Positions 22,431-35,055 are shown, counted from the first letter of the stretch. The stretch is DNA of 64,000 bases from Leguminivora glycinivorella (GCF_023078275.1 NC_062996.1:7440001-7504000); one strand, 5' to 3'. A program made the numbers and translations. Notes: generated from the sequence alone by a model not told the origin.

Positions 22431-24091
22431 TTAGGTCATTGCTGCGTTGTCAGGGTTCATCACAATGTGAGTCTTCTGGTGACGTCGCAGAGAAGATTTT
22501 TTAGTGCATTTGTAATCACAGTGGCTACATGCGTAAGGCTTTTCTCCGGTGTGTATTCTTTGGTGACTTTGTAAGCTTGATTTGGTACTGCATTTATAAG
22601 CACATTGACTACATTGATAAGGCTTCTCGCCCGTATGTGTCAGTATATGTCTGCTTAGGTGTGACCTATTACTGCACCGGTACTCACACTGACCACATGC
22701 GTAAGGCTTTTCCCCGGTGTGTATTCTTTGATGAATTTGTAAGCTTGATTTGGTACTGCATTTATAAGCACAGTGACTACATTGATAAGGCTTTTCGCCC
22801 GTATGTGTCAGTACATGTTTGCTTAGGCGTGACCTATCACTGCACCGGTACTCACACTGACCACATACGTAAGGCTTTTCCCCGGTATGTATTCTTTCGT
22901 GAAGTTGTAAGAGTGTTTTCCTATCGCATTTATAAGCACAGAGACTGCATGCGTAACGCTTTTCTCCGGTGTGTATTCTCATATGGCTTTGTAAGTGTGA
23001 GCTTTGTGTGAATTTATAAGCACAGTGGCTACACTGATAACGCTTCTCGCCCGTATGTCCCATTACATGTGTTCTTAGGCTTGACCAATCACGGCACCGG
23101 TAGTCACAGTGACTACATGCGTAAGGCTTTTCTCCGGTGTGTATTCTTTGGTGACGTTGTAAGTGTGCTTTCTGAATGCATTTGTAGTCGCAATGACTAC
23201 ATGCGTAAAGATCTCCAGTGTGTATTCTCTGGTGACTTTGTAAGCTTGCTTTGGTACTGCTTTTATAAGTACAGTGACTACATGAGTATGGCTTTTCTCC
23301 GGTGTGTACTTTCATGTGACTTTGTAAATGTGGTTTGTCAATGCACTTATAAGCACAGTGGCTACACTGAAAACGCTTCTCGCCCGTATGTGCCAGTACA
23401 TGTTTTCTTAGCCTTGACCTATCACTGCACCGGTACTCACAGTGACTACATGCGTAAGGCTTTTCTCCGGTGTGTATTCTTTGGTGGTTTTTTAAGAATG
23501 ATTTAATTCTGCATTTATACGCACACTGACTGCATGCGTAAGGCTTTTCACCAGTATGTTTCCTTTCATGTATTCTCAGTATAGACAGTTTACTGCACTT
23601 GTAGTCGCAATAACTACACTTATAAGGCTCTACTCTGGTATTTAATCTTAGGTGTGATGTTTTGTGTGTCTTCTTGTCTACGGAGAGTATCGCTTGATGT
23701 TTGTGTAAATCACTTTTGATCTGACTTTCGAAACCGCGGTGACTTTTTAAATGTGCTCGCAAACATCTCTTGGAAATTGTTGAATACTCACAATGAGCGC
23801 ACATGAAATTTGTGACACCATGTTCGATTCTTTCATGTTCTAAAATAAGTGATTCAGTTTGGAATGTAGAACTACAAAAATCACAAGAAAATTGTTTTTG
23901 CGCTGACGGCAAGTGTGTGTCTTGAATGTGTCTATTTAAGATAGTTTCGTTCCTAAAACGTTCGCCACAGTGTTCGCAGGCGAATGGTTTGGCCCCGCCG
24001 TGAGCAGTCGCGTCGCCGCGGAGGCGCTCGAGCACCACGGAACAAGTCATCGCGAGCTGCTCCCTCGCGCGGGCGCTGCCGTCCGAACACA
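22431..24091 (-). CDS. unit 1 terminal exon: 17-finger array
   Basis: Acceptor tatgttgcag at 24092; the first two bases complete a Leu codon with exon C. Fingers 1-3 lack TGEKP linkers; fingers 4-17 are regular 28-residue repeats. One linker is shortened (TGDLY between fingers 8 and 9). Finger 3 lacks an aromatic core residue. A 168-bp two-finger block is duplicated near the 3' end. The stop TAA is at 22431-22433. Confidence 0.9.
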
Positions 24092-27000
24092 CTGCAACAT
24101 ATAACCAATCATTGACGTTAATGAAGAAAACATGATATCCTATATACCTTACCTTATCCCCTACAGTTTCTATATTTTTTAAGTATTATGTCTCGTCAAA
24201 CGTCAAGGTTCCGGAAGACACGCGCTTGATGAACATTGTTGGCCGGGGAGCCCTACATTTTTCAAATTTGGCACCTTTTTGTAGACTTGTGATTTGCTTG
24301 ACCGTCTTAACATTTATTTTTGGGATATATTTACAGGGACATAAAATTTCTAATGGGGTGGCAACGCGCAGGTGACACTGTTTGAGTTGCAGGCGTCCAT
24401 AGGTTACGGTGACCGCTTTACATCAGGCGGGCCGTATACTTGTTTGCCACCGACGTAGTATAAAAAAAAAAAAATCTGATAAAAATCAAACAATTTTCAA
24501 ATTGAGTTTCTATTTGTATGTGAGCCGTATTGCAGCACAGCTTTCGGTGTAGGTAAGTATTGGATCGCCGATGGGCAAACCTTCCGACCGCTACAGTTTG
24601 TAACTTTTTGACAAGCACGAACGTCTGCAACCGTTGCCACTAGGCTTAGAATACATTTAAAAGTGTAAAAGTACTGCCTTGAGTGAGTGCTGTACCATAT
24701 TGGTCAATGGGACCTGTAGCGACATCTTACAGTTTGTGTTTCTCATTCAGGTTGGTACTCACGCGACATCTCATCGTCTTCGGCCGCCGGCTCCGGCGTG
24801 ACTGGGAGCTCTTCATCTGAAACAAACATGCAGTTCGTGAGATCGTGTCGACCTCGCTCCGGGCCGTGCCTTGTGCTACAGATCTCCTTCAGAGTGGCAA
24901 CGCTGCTAAACTTGGCTCCAAAATTAGGCGTAATCAATTCAAATATTCTTTATTAAAGTAGGCTTACTATAAACACTTTTAAATCGTCTTCAATGTAAAA
25001 TTATCATCTAATTCTGAATAAAATAAATAATAATTAATAAATACTATAGGACATTATTACACAGATCGACTGAGTCCCACGGTAAGCTCAAGAAGGCCTG
25101 TGATGTGGGTATTCAGACAACGATTTCTGAGGTCTTTTCGAGTAGGTAGGCATAATTTCGAAGTTACATGTTTCAGAACATAAAACTATAAATTGAACGC
25201 GTTTTATTTAAGTGCACGAATAGTACTAGACAGGAAGAACGATTATTAAATAACTACGTTACATGCTTCTATTTTACTTTATTGTTTTGGGGAACACGAA
25301 TCAAGTTTATTGTTAGCTAGTGATCGGTATATCTATCAAAAAGTCGAAAATTATAATGTCGAATATTAGTAGCCCGAAAACGCTTCGCATTTTATTGATT
25401 GGCCTAAGTTTTGTTTGCCCGAAAGTACTTTTCCCCTATTATAATTATCCCCATTCTGTTTTTGCTGCAATTTTGTTTCGCTTATGATTCATATTCATAT
25501 TATAAATATCTGGGCGACCGAGCTTCGCTCGGTTCTATTTTAATATATCACGTCTTTAGATAAAAAAAAAACTCTTATAAATACAAAAACAAAAAAAAAA
25601 GACAAAAAACAAAAACTTAATTTCTGACCGGGATTCGAAACCCTGACACCTACGATCTATCTGCTTACATTAGACCGACCTCGTGCGACTGAGCTAAGCG
25701 GAATCGATGCGCGCGCGGCGAAATTAAGGACCATATTTTACGTTTACAAATGCGAAAGAAAAACTCATGAAAACTCGAAAATTCGCGTTTTCCGGGATCT
25801 AAGGCTACGCTAGATCGATTTTTCACCCCCGAAAACCCCTACAAAACAAATTTCAGCGAAATCGTTAGAGCGGTTTCCGAGATCGTCGGTATATATAAAT
25901 AAATAAATAAATAAATATACAAGAATTGCTCATTTAATAGTATAAGATTTGACAGCTACTTTTTGTGGCGCAGTTTTTAATCCGAAATATTATTTAGCCG
26001 CTACATCGAAAGTTCGAAATTGACTGAAGAACCCTACCTACCCCCCCCCCCCCCCTACCCTACCCTACCCCCTACCCTATTTTACCTACTTTTCTAGCAA
26101 AAGTTTGTTTCCGTGAGGGTCGCAGTGCTATCCTATCTATAATCTATATAGCCTCTTCTTCTGAACACGGTCTGGTATTTATGGTTGTTTGTTTAGATGA
26201 ATTCTAAGGGATATGATCAAATCACGCCGGATGTCAAAATGGCGATCCATTTAATCATTTCTCTAGAAACTTTCAGTCATTTGACTAAATCCCCGACTCT
26301 GTTTAGTGAAATCACAAAATCGGCTAAGAGACACGCCACTTTTCGTCATTTCACTAGATTTTTTTAGGAATTTGATAAAATCCCTGAACCACGACAATAA
26401 GTTGACGAAAAGAACTCAAAAAGTCAACAAGTTCTAACATTTGGCTAAACAAATTTAGGGAAATGATAAAGTCTCAACTGGTATATGGTGATTTGATCAA
26501 ATGTCTGAACTAGTTTCATGAAATGACGAAGACTTATATATCAAATCTGATTTATTAGATTCTCGCCTTTGTCACTTGATTTGACTAAATCTCAAACTAG
26601 ATTACTTAGTGAAATGGAAAAATAAAATGTCAAAATAGGTATTATCGCTATCTGACCCATGAAAATATTATACGCAATTGAATGCGTTTTAAGAATTTTT
26701 TTTTTAAATAAATAAGAAAAAAATAGAATAAGTCGTCGTCGACGTCGTCCCAACAGCAAAGTCACCTATCTGCCAAATACACATTTTACAGGAGACGGAT
26801 TATAAGTTAGAAAAAAATAAACATATTTTTTTTAGAAGTCATAGTTGTAGTTGAAGTTTTATTTTTAATGCGTAAGGGGTTTTAAATCTATGCACTGTAT
26901 TAATCTATTTTTCAGATATATATACTTTGTTGGAATCCGAAGTAAATGCACTTTCGCATTTTTCTGATCCCATACATAGAAAAAAAAGGTCGGAAAATTC

Positions 27001-30000
27001 ACCACAGTAAACTAACGAAATTGGCACTTTCGTAAGAAAAATGTATACTCTAATCATTATGAGCTAATGCAAAGTGGCGAAAATGCCACATTTGAATGTT
27101 TACTATGGTGCATGTGAAAACAATAGCAGGTTTTATTCATCTGCATTTAGTTGTAAAGTTGCGAATGTGGAGACACTTATAAATAAATAAATATTTTATG
27201 ACATTCTTACACAGAACCATTACATTTACATTTACTTACCATCACAGTAATATTTCAAAATATGTTATTTTAATTGTCTCAAAAAATATAACGGCATTTT
27301 TCTTATGCAATTTCAATTATATTACGAAGCAATAAAGTTAGTTCAGAGTTGATTTTTAAGATACTTTTTGCGCAAAATGCTTACATATATTTGATATCAT
27401 TATTACATTTAAGCCACTAAAAAATATTTCAATTATACATAGAAGTGTTTAATACCACCAAACCACAGCCAAATAAGTAGGTACACAACATAACACTGTT
27501 TTCTGTTCTCTGGAAGATTTGGATAATATGTGTGATAGTACCTACTTAGGTATTTTATAGGTATTATCAGGGCGAAGTTTCACGAGATCTCTTTCTCCCG
27601 TTTCTGTATCATAAGCAGGTTTTCCCCTTTTACTTTTTACCTTTCTGGCTTAGTATCTTTAAAACCAGTTAAGGCTCGCCACATATAGTCTTAAAAATTC
27701 ATAACCTTGAAAAAAATTTGTATGCAACCTGTCAGTTGAAACTGACAAAATTTTCAGATTAAACTGACAGTATAAATAATAGCATACAAATCTTTTTTAA
27801 TGCATTTTTAAGATAGTCTGTCCCGTGCCCTAATCAAAGTTGATTTCATCGTCATCGCGATCATCATAGTAGATGGAAGCCTTCATTTGAATAAAAATCT
27901 GTAACTAATTTTAAGTAAACTACTGAATTAGACTTGGGAGCTATGCCTAATTCGCGTGTTTACCTACTGCAAACAACATATTATAACTCGCGAATAAGGC
28001 AGAATCCCGCGAATATACTTTTATATTGCATAATAAAATTACGAATATGACACTTTCGCAAATATTATATAGGCTAGTCATGTTTCTAGGTAAATGATCG
28101 ATAACAAAAGTATCAAAGCAAAGTAACGAATAGACTAGATTCGTTCATTTGCTATGGGCTAATGTATACATTTAACATGGTGAATTCACGTAAGTGCCGG
28201 ATTCGTAGGTTTACAATGGGACTAATTACATAAAAATTCAGAATTGCACAAATGTAACTCTGAAACCATAAATGATAGAACTACGAAATTTTTTGAGTAG
28301 ATGCATTCTCCTGATTGGTTCATATTTACATTAAAAAGTATATTTTGTCAAATTGGCAGATTCGCTAGTTTGCTTTTGGGGCGACGAAGTGAAGTTTTAA
28401 AATGTTCAATTTAAAATTATTTTCTTATTTATTTAAACATTTTGTCTTTTCACTGAATTTGTTTAGCGAAATGATAAAACTAAGACTTTATAAGCTCGTT
28501 TCGTCAACTTACTGTCGTGGTTCAGGGATTTTATCAAATCCCTAAACAAATCTAGTGAAATGACAAAAGGTGGCGTGTTTATTGGGCGATTTTGTGATTT
28601 CACTAAATAGAGTCGGGCATTTAGTCAAATGACTGAATTTTTTTAGAGAAATGATGAAATGGATCGCCATTTTGACATCCTGCGTGATTTGATCATATCC
28701 CTTAGAGATTTGGTCAAATCTCTGTTTTGGACATTTCCCTGCGACATATATACCTCTTCTTCTGAACACGGTCTGGTATGGTATTTATAGTTGTTTGTTT
28801 AGATGACGTCGCGTAGTTCAGTGTGCCTGTTGGCAGAGACTTCCTCCAGCTCTTTCCAGTATTTCCTCTGCCTGGCCACTCTAGTCTAGTAGTAGTTCTA
28901 ACCTAACCCATTTTTCTAGCATCTCTGTTTCCGTGAGGGTCGCATTTCTAACTTTACCTACTTTTCTAGCAAAAGCTTGTTTCTGTGAGGGTCGCAGTTC
29001 TAACCTAAGCATTTTTTTTATTTTTCTATAAAATGATATTTAGTATACGACTTCTTAACCAGATCTATAGTCCGGTCTAGCAGAAAGCATGAAACTTGGC
29101 ATGTATATAGCTTTTAATTTATAGGTTATAAGAAAAAAAGAAGTAGAAACACGCCGAGGTGTCAATGTTTCCCCTCCTTCCCCCCACCCTTGTATCCCTG
29201 ATTTCAGTTTTTTAATATTTCTACGAAAACCGTGAAAGCTACCATCACAATGTCCAGGAGAAGTATATTCTCCATAAAATTCTCTATAATATTGTCTTTG
29301 GAAGTATATAGAACTTATAGGTAATTTTCAAACTATGATCATTTTCCCCTAACAATATTTCTGTTTGCTGACCTATGATAACTATGATAAGTCAGACTAG
29401 CGACTTTGCTCTTTTACCTGTGGCGATGTTGCTTTACAAAATTGTTCCTTGTGTCAAACTGATCCGATTTAGCTCAATAGTCACGAAATCGCACGTGACT
29501 ACCTCCCACAAAGACAAGGGGAAAGGGCGCGCGGTTTCCTCGGTGAAATCTATGCATTACTTCTTTTTACTCTTAGCGACTAGAGAAAATCGTATATCAT
29601 TTTCGTGAAATATAGGGACGAGTTAATCATTACTGAAAAATTCGTTGCACCTTTTCATACAAAAATAATCATCAGCATTCCAACTGCGCCAAATGTCACT
29701 CTTCTGAACGTAAATGCATGCTGTTCTTATAAAAACACAAAAATCACTATATCTATGCCTCTAAGATTTGAGGAGTTCCCTCGACTTCTCCAGGATCCCA
29801 TCATCAGAACTGGGTTATGGGCTAAATAGTCCTATTTTTTTATTTATTGATAATTGCCGAGACGTAATTGTAAATGCCATAACTGTTACAATTAAATACA
29901 TGAAAATTCATTATCCATACTAATCCATACTAATATTATAAATGGGAAAGTGCGTGTGTCTGTTTGTTTGTCCGTCTTTCAGGGCAAAACGGAGCTACAA

Positions 30001-33000
30001 ATTGACGTGATTTTTTAAGTGGAGATAGTTGAAGTTATGGAGAGTGACATAGGCTACTTTTTTCTCTTTCTAACGCGAGCGAAGCCACGGGCAAAAGCTA
30101 GTCCATACTAATATTATAAATGGGAAAGTGTGTGTGTCTGTTTGTATGTCCGCCTTTCACGGCAAAACGGAGTCATCTATTGACGTGATTTTTTGGGTTC
30201 CGTACCTCAAAAAGGAAAAACCGGCCAAGAGCGTGTCGGGCCACGCTCAGTACAGGGTTCCGTAGTTTTCCGTATTTTTCTCAAAAACTACTGAACCTAT
30301 CAAGTTCAAAATAATTTTCCTAGAAAGTCTTTATAAAGTTCTACTTTTGTGATTTTTTTCATATTTTTTAAACATATGGTTCAAAATTTAGAGGGGGGGG
30401 ACGCACTTTTTTTCCTTTAGGAGCGATTATTTCCGAAAATATTAATATTATCAAAAAACGATCTTAGTAAACCCTTATTCATTTTTAAATACCTATCCAA
30501 CAATATATCACACGTTGGGGTTGGAATGAAAAAAAATATCAGCCCCCACTTTACATGTAGGGGGGGTACCCTAATAAAACATTATTTTCCATTTTTTATT
30601 TTTGCACTTTGTTGGCGTGATTGATATACATATTGGTACCAAATTTCAGCTTTCTAGTGCTTACGGTTACTGAGATTATCCGCGGACGGACGGACGGACG
30701 GACAGACAGACATGGCGAAACTATAAGGGTTCCTAGTTGACTACGGAACCCTAAAAACGGAACCCTTATAGGATCATTCGTTCGTCGGTCTGTCCGTCTG
30801 TCACGGCCATTTTCTCCGGAACTACTGAACCGATTAACTTGAAGTTTGGCACGCATATGTAAACTTGTGATCCAAAGACGGACATGTAATTTAAATTAAG
30901 AAAATTTAATTATAGGAGCCACTATTGGGGGGTAAAAGTGACAATTAAAAATCAAAGTTTCTAGAAATATATACAATATTTATTGATGGTCCTGTTTCAT
31001 TTTCCTTTATCGCTATTGGCCGCATTGTTTTTGATCTATGTACATTCGTAGCTGTGTTGTTATAGTATTTATATATGTACGGTATATTTAGGTTTATTTT
31101 AATTCCTATTTATGTATGTTTATTAGTATTAAGATTATTTGACGTTTTCTATCACTCACTGCATCACCTACTCAAATCAGTTGTTTTTTGTGTCTTGTCT
31201 CCACTACCCAAAGGTTGTCTGGAAGAGATCGCTCTTTAGCGATAAGACCGCCTGTTGTCTACCATAGTTAATTAAAGTTATGTGATGTAATCTTGTTATA
31301 TTGGTGAACAATAAAGAATATTTGTATTGTAATATATTGTATTACATATCAAATGAAAGAGGTTTTTATAAGTATTTCAAAAATATTTTTTTATGATTTT
31401 TAGTAAGGTGATTTTCAAGTTATTTAAGAAAATAGGCAAACAATGACCATTCCCCGCCCCTTATCTCCGAAACTAATAAGCGTAACATTTTCAATAAAAT
31501 ACACGACATAGTTTTCAATCTACAGATTACAGAAAAACCTATAAGAAATCTACAGTAAAGCGTAAGTCGGACTTAAAAGAAAAAAAACCGGCCAAGAGCG
31601 TGTCGGGCCACGCTCAGTGTAGGGTTCCGTAGTTTCCGTATTTTTCTCAAACACTACTGAACCTATCAAGTTCAAAACAATTTTCCTAGAAAGTATTTAT
31701 AAAGTTCTACTTTTGTGATTTTTTTCATATTTTTTAAACATATGGTTCAAAAGTTAGAGGGGGGGGGACGCACTTTTTTTTCCTTTAGGAGCGATTATTT
31801 CCGAAAATATTAATATTATCAAAAAACAATCTTAGCAAACCCTTATTCATTTTTCAATACCTATCCAACAATATATCACACGTTGGGGTTGGAATGAAAA
31901 AAAATATCAGCCCCCACTTTACATGTAGGGGGGGTACCCTAATAAAGCCTTTTTTTTCCATTTTTTATTTTTGCACTTTGTTGGCGTGATTGATATACAT
32001 ATTGGTACCAAATTTCAGCTTTCTAGTGCTAACGGTTACTGAGATTATCCGCGGACGGACGGACGGACGGACGGACGGACGGACGGACGGACGGACGGAC
32101 GGACAGACAGACATGGCGAAACTATAAGGGTTCCTAGTTGACTACGGAACCCTAAAAACTCAAATTACGAATTTCACTCACTGCCGCTTCAAAGAGTTAC
32201 CAAATCTCTTGAAATTGTGTGAGCGCATTTGAATATTACATATAAACTCATTTCTGTTTCGTTTTGTTCAAAACATCGATTATTCGCAAAAATGACTTAA
32301 GTTCCTACTAAAAAGGAGGCGCTTAAGCCCTTCTTGTAGTGTACCGGACCCTTCCCTTACAACGCGAGTAGAACTCGCACTTGGCCGTTTTTTTAAGTGG
32401 AGATAGTAGAAGGCATGGAGAGCGACGTAGGCTACTTTTTGTCTCTTTCTAACCCCCCACTACCACCCTAAAATGGGGGGTGGACGTTTGTATGAACCAT
32501 TCCGCAATTTTTGAATTTAACGCGAGCGAAGCCGCGGGCAAAAGATAGTTATGTTATAAAACCATTGTTTTGTATGAAAAGCTGCAACGATTTTATCAGA
32601 AAGGATTTTCTCGTTCCTACATTACACGAAACTAATATACGATTGGCCCTAGTCGCTAAGAGCAAGAATAACTATTTCATAGATTTCAATGAGGGATCCG
32701 GCCCTTTCCCCTTTTCTTTATGGGGGGTAGAATATTGAGCTAAATAGGATCAGTTTGACCCAAGGAACCATTTTGCCAAGCAGCAAAGAGCAAAGTCGCT
32801 GGTCTTACTTATCCTACTGGTCACCAAACGTAAATATTGCAAATCGAAAATGAGCATAGTTTGGAAATTATAAGTTCCAGCTACATACTTCCAACGACAA
32901 TATTGTAGAGAATTTTATAATGAATATAGTTCTCCTAGACATTATTATTGTAGCTTTTACAGTTTTCATTAAAATGTTTAAAAACTGAAAAGAGAGATAT

Positions 33001-34336
33001 AAAAATGAGAGGAAAGAGGGGAAACATTATCACCTTGGCATGTTAATACTTCTATTTTTTTCTTATAAACCTATAAACTATACATGCCAAGTTTCATGAT
33101 TTCTACCAGCAGTGCCATGCCAAGTTTCAGACTAATTCGCAGATTCCGCCCTGCACTAATTAGAGAAAATGACATTTTGATGTAACATAGCATCGGATTT
33201 ATGAAAAGGTGGTTAACAAATTGGTTGTCAAATGATAAAATTGGTAACTGTTCTTCTGGTTATCGAGTTTCGGAAAAACGATAATGTGGGATAGCAAACT
33301 AGCAACATTTCAAAAATATAGGAAACAATATGGATTATAAAAGTTCGTTCAACCATTTTCAGACAAGTGATAATCGGACAAGCATTGTCGAAACTTTGAT
33401 AGGATAACTATTAGAGCTTATAAGAAGTTAAAAAATAATACCTGACCTATAGACTCACCTGGCTCAGGCCCACAAGTCTCTTCTGTGTCCTGCAATTCTG
33501 GATTTTCATACTCTACTGCAGATTCTTCCTCTAGAACAAACAAACAAAACAAATCACTCACTACAAACACAAACCATGTCACTATTAGAGATGCCACGGA
33601 TAGTCTAGCCAGATGCACTGTGCCTACACTTTACTGTGACAGTAATTCTCTATATACTTGATCCTCTTTGCTTAAATAATGTGAAATCAGGCAAGCTTGC
33701 AGAATGGACGTCATGGTGAAACATGGTTATTATTACATAATATTTAGTACAGAGCTTAGATGTAAAGCCCGAGTGCATGCTCATATTGTGCAGGGTGTGC
33801 GGTGTACATCACAAACAACTGAAGCTCACACAAATGTCCTGAGTCAACGCTGCCTAGGGTATACGTACACTGGCCTGCCCCGCTGCATGTGTCGCCAAAC
33901 ACTCTGCTTCAAGCGTCCACTCAGGCCTTACACTAGCTAGTCGTGGTTTGACCAACCTATGACGAGGCTCGCTCCCTGCGAGCGCGCCTGCAGCTCCGCC
34001 TGGCTGCGCTGCACTTGCAGCTTGAAGTCGCTCGCGTCTCGCAGGCGGCCCACGCACGTACAGCAGATGCCGCTCGAGCCCGAGCCGCCCACTGCCAGCT
34101 GCAACATAAACCATTCACACATTTAATTAAATACCATGCTGTCCTAACATTTTTAACAATATCATCCATTGACTTCACACACTTTTAAATTTGTGGACAC
34201 AACTTACTTGAATATCAAAACACTCCTTGATCATGTCGGCATATATCTCCGTTTTGCCGAGATGTGTGTGCGGCGTCGTCAGGTCTTTGTCCGGGGGACA
34301 CAGCAGGCAGCAGCGACACGCTAGCATCACGTCCAT
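22431..34336 (-). CDS. array unit 1: ZAD-C2H2 protein with 17 fingers (intact)
   Basis: Join on the minus strand 34336-34208, 34098-33957, 33530-33459, 24816-24763 and 24091-22431. Junctions are GT-AG, with phases 0,1,1,1. The total of 2058 nt encodes 685 residues with no stop. The ZAD pairs are C7/C10 and C55/C58, and the helix RLRDASDFKLQVQRS is typical. Residues ~91-132 are an acidic linker from an A and a C micro-exon. Fingers span ~169-673: three divergent ones, then 14 Krüppel-like fingers mostly joined by TGEKPY. The protein is probably a nuclear DNA-binding regulator dimerising through ZAD. A B-type micro-exon was not found in the 8.6-kb intron, which is full of transposons. The start is the first ATG before the ZAD, conserved in unit 2 and in a fragment at 35110. 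Target and ortholog unknown. Confidence 0.87.
24350..24460. repeat. interspersed repeat (gtttgccaccgacgtagta)
   Basis: About 105 bp, also present inverted at 39230-39350. It lies in the intron between micro-exon C and the finger exon. Confidence 0.6.
24763..24816 (-). CDS. unit 1 micro-exon C (54 nt)
   Basis: Acceptor tgtttgtttcag, donor gtgagt, phase 1-1. It encodes EELPVTPEPAAEDDEMS. Three paralogs exist, at 41893, 44819 and 47327. Confidence 0.82.
25030..25145 (-). mobile_element. SINE tail fragment
   Basis: Tail matching the SINE family at 7785-8020 (acacagatcgactgagtccc, gctcaagaaggcctg). The tRNA head is absent. Confidence 0.6.
25493..25955 (+). repeat. cgaccgagcttcgctcggtt repeat, copy 2, with tRNA-like box
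   Basis: Reverse-oriented relative of 14600-15072. It carries a B-box-like ggattcgaaaccc and gcgactgagctaagcgg at 25630-25705, suggesting a tRNA-derived SINE inside or at its head. Confidence 0.6.
26203..28720. mobile_element. foldback element, ~2.5 kb, with ~225-bp inverted ends
   Basis: 26203-26430 (agggatatgatcaaatcacg onward) is the inverted complement of about 28498-28715. Interior AT-rich DNA has no coding frame. Flanking DNA on both sides has tcttcttctgaacacggtct, a direct repeat of ~50 bp. A MITE (27672-27832) is nested inside. Confidence 0.65.
27672..27832. mobile_element. MITE nested in the foldback element
   Basis: Inverted ends around agtcttaaaaattcataa and tttgtatgcaa. It is a diverged relative of the hairpin MITEs at 62333-62587. 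Confidence 0.6.
29923..32548. repeat. nested stack of repeats
   Basis: A full actagcttttgccc repeat (29923-30102) is followed by a second copy split into 30103-30194 and 32389-32548. Into the split are inserted two agggttccgtag TIR elements (30216-30757, 31583-32158) and a LINE tail (31190-31345). A 68-bp insert at 32453-32520 further breaks the repeat. Confidence 0.7.
31190..31345 (+). mobile_element. LINE 3' UTR fragment
   Basis: Contains ggttgtctggaagagatcgc and ctttagcgataagaccgcc, ending in an ATTGT-type repeat. The same tail is seen at 36075-36210, 37030-37180 and 48175-48245. Confidence 0.7.
33459..33530 (-). CDS. unit 1 micro-exon A (72 nt)
   Basis: Acceptor tttgttctag, donor gtgagt, phase 1-1. 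It encodes EEESAVEYENPELQDTEE and onward, a Glu-rich linker. Unit 2 has A copies at 48439-48510 and 46048-46119. Confidence 0.82.
33957..34098 (-). CDS. unit 1 exon 2: second ZAD half
   Basis: 142 nt after acceptor tgttgcag, ending phase 1 at gttggt. It encodes GICCTCVGRLRDASDF. It is GC-rich compared with the surroundings and gives three overlapping open frames; only the one in phase with exon 1 makes a ZAD. Confidence 0.87.
34208..34336 (-). CDS. unit 1 exon 1: ATG and first ZAD half
   Basis: 43 codons ending DIQ before the donor gtaagt, phase 0. It contains ACRCCLLC. The unit 2 copy (50355-50483) is also 129 nt. Confidence 0.87.
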
Positions 34337-34657
34337 CGCAACCGCTACGCTTGTATGCGTATTGTATTCGCCAATTACTACAAGTAGCCGTGACTGCCAA
34401 ACTCCAACAACGGGAATTATCTTATGTGAAATAATAAAGTATTTGAAATAAAAACGTAGAACCTAACAGATGCTAACACTAACCACTCTAACCAGGAGCA
34501 AGAGCGTTCTGTTCAGTTACTTTTTTCGTTTTTTTTAACAACATAACCTAACCTTCAAACTGAAGTGACAGCCATCACTTGACAGTTTTGATTTTGACAT
34601 ACGTTAAGAAGTTAACACACGACCGTACCGTACCGCGACTTCGAAACTATTGACGTA
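34337..34657 (-). promoter_or_regulatory. unit 1 5' flank, conserved promoter candidate
   Basis: The ~300 bp before the ATG are shared with unit 2 (50484-50800) and the fragment at 35111-35400. Shared pieces are gcttgtatgcgtattg, ccgtgactgcc and ttgacagttttgattttgac. Conservation could simply reflect duplication. Contains acataacctaacct. Confidence 0.4.
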
Positions 34658-34666
34658 GGTGAGAGC

Positions 34667-34997
34667 AAATACTATATACTATAATACGTGCAGCTTCTGA
34701 CGTTTCCCATACAATTGAGCGGCAACAATTTTACTAGCGCCATCTAGCGGTTCGAGTTGATCAAAGTAGTTGTTCAGACTTTTATTTGAGTAAAATAGCA
34801 AATGCTATTACTTGATCTACTTTAACATTTTTAGACGGAATAAAACAAAAAAATAAGAATTTGTAATTTTTTTTAATTTTATGCTGTATGAAACTAAACT
34901 ATTTTGATCAACTCATGCCGCTAGGAGCGCTAGTGTGCCTGTTGCCAACTTTGGCACCGAGCTGCACGTATTAACTCGTAGAGTTTACATAGTATTT
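34667..34997. mobile_element. MITE with 9-bp target duplication upstream of unit 1
   Basis: ggtgagagc flanks the element at 34658-34666 and 34998-35006. The ends aaatactat / atagtattt are inverted, with a further match aatacgtgcagct. Unit 2 has the unoccupied site (agtgagagcgagat, ~50808). A 9-bp duplication suggests a Mutator-like family. Confidence 0.75.
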
Positions 34998-35055
34998 GGT
35001 GAGAGCGAGATAAAAAAATCTTCAATACAGCCTGACAAAAAAAGGATAAAAATCA

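Larger units (their letters stand above)
29078..33108. repeat. 4-kb structure with ~550-bp inverted arms
   Basis: 29078-29665 and 32556-33108 are diverged inverted copies (for example gaaacttggcatgtatatag against its complement, and cgttgcaccttttcataca against its complement). Between them lies a stack of younger insertions. Confidence 0.6.

Noticed and set aside
22529..23506. Two plus-strand open frames of 145-160 codons
   Set aside because: They are antisense to the unit 1 fingers; the periodic finger codons leave that frame open. Same reason for 40031-40852 and 42526-43470.
26039..26090. CCCTA repeats as telomeric DNA
   Set aside because: A short, irregular C-rich run. The insect telomere unit TTAGG/CCTAA is not present.
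33854..34178. Long Ala/Arg-rich minus-strand frames
   Set aside because: Alternative frames of the GC-rich ZAD exon 2. Only the frame in phase with exon 1 has the ZAD cysteines. The same applies at 50018-50296.
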